The notes beneath the pieces are model-generated. The model was given only the letters and a program-made list of their open reading frames with translations, made no database searches and was not told where the DNA came from. From Clostridia bacterium (GTDB lineage Bacteria; Bacillota; Clostridia; UBA1381): 64,000 nucleotides of DNA. Where the stretch lies: the NCBI GenBank assembly GCA_017935675.1, contig JAGBHE010000065.1:1-64000 (forward strand), in the 5' to 3' direction. Made by a program: the position numbers and the translations under genes. Of the stretch, positions 62,025 to 64,000 are shown piece after piece (within the stretch, counting starts at the first letter, position 1; every line of letters begins with the position of its first letter).

Positions 62025-64000
62025 ATGCTGAAATGCTATGAATTACTTACAGAATATATGGAAAATCCGATAGGGATAGACGGTATCCCTGCATTCTCAT
62101 GGAAGCTTCAATCCGATAACGATAATGTGCTGCAGACGGCATACAGAATAATTGTTGAAGGCGCATGGGACAGCGGCCGCGTGTCGAGTGACAAATCAAC
62201 ATATGTTGAGTATGAAGGCGAAAAACTGTTGCCCGAAACAAAATACAGCGTTAAGGTAATGGTATGGGATAATCATGAAGAGAAATCGGATTGGATTGAG
62301 GGAACATTTGAAACGGGATTAACAGATACTTCTTTGTGGCAGGCTAAGTGGCTGACGCCGGAAAACAAAAATGATGTTGTTCCTGTTTTATCAAAAGAGA
62401 TTAATGTATCGGGGACGGTAAGGAATGCCAGAATATACGCGTCCGCATATGGTCTTTATGAAATATACATAAACGGCAGGAAGCTTTCGGACAGATTGCT
62501 TACACCCGGATTTACAAGCTATAAAAAGAGATTACAGTATCAAACCTACGAGGCAGAGGACTATCTTGCCGAGGGCAGGAATGTAATTGAAATTTATCTT
62601 GCAAAGGGGTGGTGTACCGGAAGATATCCTTTCCAAGGGGGAATTAATCCATATAATATGGAGCCTTCTGTAATTATGCAGATGAAAGTGGTAACCGATG
62701 CAGGAGAATTTATTGCCGTAACAGACGAAACATGGTCTTGTGCCGAGTCAAAGCTCAGGTTTTCGGAAATTTATGACGGTGAAATATTTGATAACAGCTT
62801 TTGTGATACGGTTCCTGTTTCGTACAGCATTTCAGAGCATGGCTGCAAAAACCTGATCGCGCAGGTTAACGAGCCTGTAAGAGTTGTTGAAACATTACAG
62901 CCTGTTGAGCTGATAAAAACTCCCAAAGGTGAAACAGTAATTGATTTCGGACAAAACATGACAGGATGGGTTTGTTTTAAGGTCAAAGGTAAATGTGGCG
63001 ACAGAGTAAAATTGTCGCACGCTGAGGTTTTGGATAAGGACGGCAATTTCTATACGGAAAATTTAAGAACAGCAAAGCAAAACATAGAATACATTTTGTC
63101 CGGTAGCGGAGAAGAAAACTATCATTCAAGAATGTCTTTTCAGGGCTTCAGATATGTAAGAGTTGATGAATTTCCGGAAGAGGTAACTAAAGATAAATTT
63201 TCCGCCTGTGTTATTTGCAGCGATATGAAGCGTATCGGAAGCTTTGAGTGTTCGGATAAGCTGATTAACAGGTTATATCATAATGTGATATGGGGACATA
63301 AGGGTAATTTCGTGGATATTCCTACCGATTGCCCACAGCGTGATGAACGGGTAGGATGGACAGGAGATGCACAGGTTTTTTGTAAAACAGCCGCACAGAA
63401 TATGGATACGGCACTGTTTTTCAAAAAATGGCTCGGAGATATGAGAGCAGACCAAACAGAAGAAGGGGCGACTTTGATATTTGTTCCTTCAATGAACGAA
63501 ACCCTTACTGCTGCCGGTTGGGGAGATGCGGCAACGATATGCCCATGGGAAATATACTATGCCTATGGTGATGAAAGGGTATTACGCACACAATACCCTG
63601 CAATGAAAAAATGGGTTGAATACATAAAGGCGCAGGGAGATAATCCGTATCTTTGGAATACAGGCTTTCAGCTCGGGGATTGGCTTGCTTTGGATTGCCG
63701 CGAGGACAAACGTGACGGAATGACGTCTAAGGACTTTATCGCAAGTGCATACTATGCTTTATCATGCAAAATCCTGACAGATTCCGCAAAGGTTTTGGGC
63801 TATGTGGAGGATGCAAGGGAATACTCCGATTTGTATGAGAAAATAAAAGAGAACATAGCTTATGAGTTTATAACACCGTCAGGCAGAATGAGTGATAACA
63901 CACAGACGGCAAATGTATTGGCATTAAAATTCGGCATTGCCACAAACCCGAAAAGGAATGCCGAGACTCTTAACCGTTTGGTCGAGGAAAACGGAAACAA
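62025..64000 (+). CDS. GH78 alpha-L-rhamnosidase (3' end outside window)
   Basis: 658 codons are visible from ATG 62025 (GTAGGAG upstream) with no stop before the window end. The family order is present: an N-terminal beta domain with WDSGRVSSDKSTYVEYEG, a CBM67-like/concanavalin domain with YASAYGLYEIYINGRKL and LAKGWCTGRYPF, a second beta domain with VIDFGQNMTGW and FQGFRYVRV, and the (alpha/alpha)6 barrel beginning VDIPTDCPQRDERVGWTGDA (about residues 430-449), which holds the catalytic-site acids. No signal peptide, so it hydrolyses terminal alpha-L-rhamnose from imported oligosaccharides. About 200-300 residues of the barrel and C-terminus should lie downstream. Confidence 0.95.
   Translation, partial: MLKCYELLTEYMENPIGIDGIPAFSWKLQSDNDNVLQTAYRIIVEGAWDSGRVSSDKSTYVEYEGEKLLPETKYSVKVMVWDNHEEKSDWIEGTFETGLTDTSLWQAKWLTPENKNDVVPVLSKEINVSGTVRNARIYASAYGLYEIYINGRKLSDRLLTPGFTSYKKRLQYQTYEAEDYLAEGRNVIEIYLAKGWCTGRYPFQGGINPYNMEPSVIMQMKVVTDAGEFIAVTDETWSCAESKLRFSEIYDGEIFDNSFCDTVPVSYSISEHGCKNLIAQVNEPVRVVETLQPVELIKTPKGETVIDFGQNMTGWVCFKVKGKCGDRVKLSHAEVLDKDGNFYTENLRTAKQNIEYILSGSGEENYHSRMSFQGFRYVRVDEFPEEVTKDKFSACVICSDMKRIGSFECSDKLINRLYHNVIWGHKGNFVDIPTDCPQRDERVGWTGDAQVFCKTAAQNMDTALFFKKWLGDMRADQTEEGATLIFVPSMNETLTAAGWGDAATICPWEIYYAYGDERVLRTQYPAMKKWVEYIKAQGDNPYLWNTGFQLGDWLALDCREDKRDGMTSKDFIASAYYALSCKILTDSAKVLGYVEDAREYSDLYEKIKENIAYEFITPSGRMSDNTQTANVLALKFGIATNPKRNAETLNRLVEENGN

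Overview
The window looks like a chromosomal segment of a low-to-mid GC Gram-positive gut-type Clostridia. The support is clean AGGAGG-type ribosome-binding sites, sigma-A promoters with 17-bp spacers, PcrA/MutL/Nif3 housekeeping genes, a YitT protein, LplB/YtcP-type sugar ABC transporters with DUF3502-type binding lipoproteins, membrane-bound AraC regulators and many S-layer-homology (SLH) surface proteins. A Monoglobus-like pectin or hemicellulose degrader is a reasonable guess, but no marker in the window fixes the genus.

Layout. 1-4.3 kb: housekeeping (pcrA 3' end, mutL, Nif3-like). 4.3-11 kb: an accessory stretch with a tRNA-Arg, an array of small hairpins, two copies of a ~247-bp MITE (one splitting a small gene), an unknown protein, an RNHCP zinc-ribbon protein with a structured leader, a DinB-like protein, a fossil made of two glycoside-hydrolase fragments, a CE15-like esterase and YitT. 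11-16 kb: a GH116 glycosidase and a membrane AraC regulator. 16-34.1 kb (locus A): two permeases, a binding lipoprotein, a beta-helix protein, two LamG/Ig-like surface proteins and two SLH proteins, ended by a terminator. 34.2-37.8 kb: a minus-strand AraC regulator coupled to a GH28-like beta-helix protein, divergent from a GH29-like gene. 38-56.3 kb (locus B): six tightly packed secreted proteins (LamG/Ig, beta-helix, two SLH proteins, beta-helix, and a 1703-residue protein carrying an SGNH esterase). 56.4-64 kb: GH3, two permeases, a binding lipoprotein and a GH78 rhamnosidase cut by the window end.

How it may work together. Loci A and B repeat the same parts list: beta-helix enzymes, LamG/Ig-like proteins that look like glycan binders, and a pair of SLH proteins (one with C-terminal SLH after a Gly-rich linker, one with N-terminal SLH and a long undescribed region). 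Each has an ABC importer nearby, with intracellular-type glycosidases (GH116, GH29, GH3, GH78, CE15) around it. I infer a cell-surface glycan capture and cleavage system anchored through SLH domains, feeding oligosaccharides to dedicated importers and cytoplasmic glycosidases. The substrate is not proven; rhamnosidase, fucosidase-like, GH28-like and esterase genes suggest pectin-type or decorated hemicellulose glycans. Several small repeats have entered the operons, including a 139-nt block that sits in front of two unrelated start codons at the same distance.
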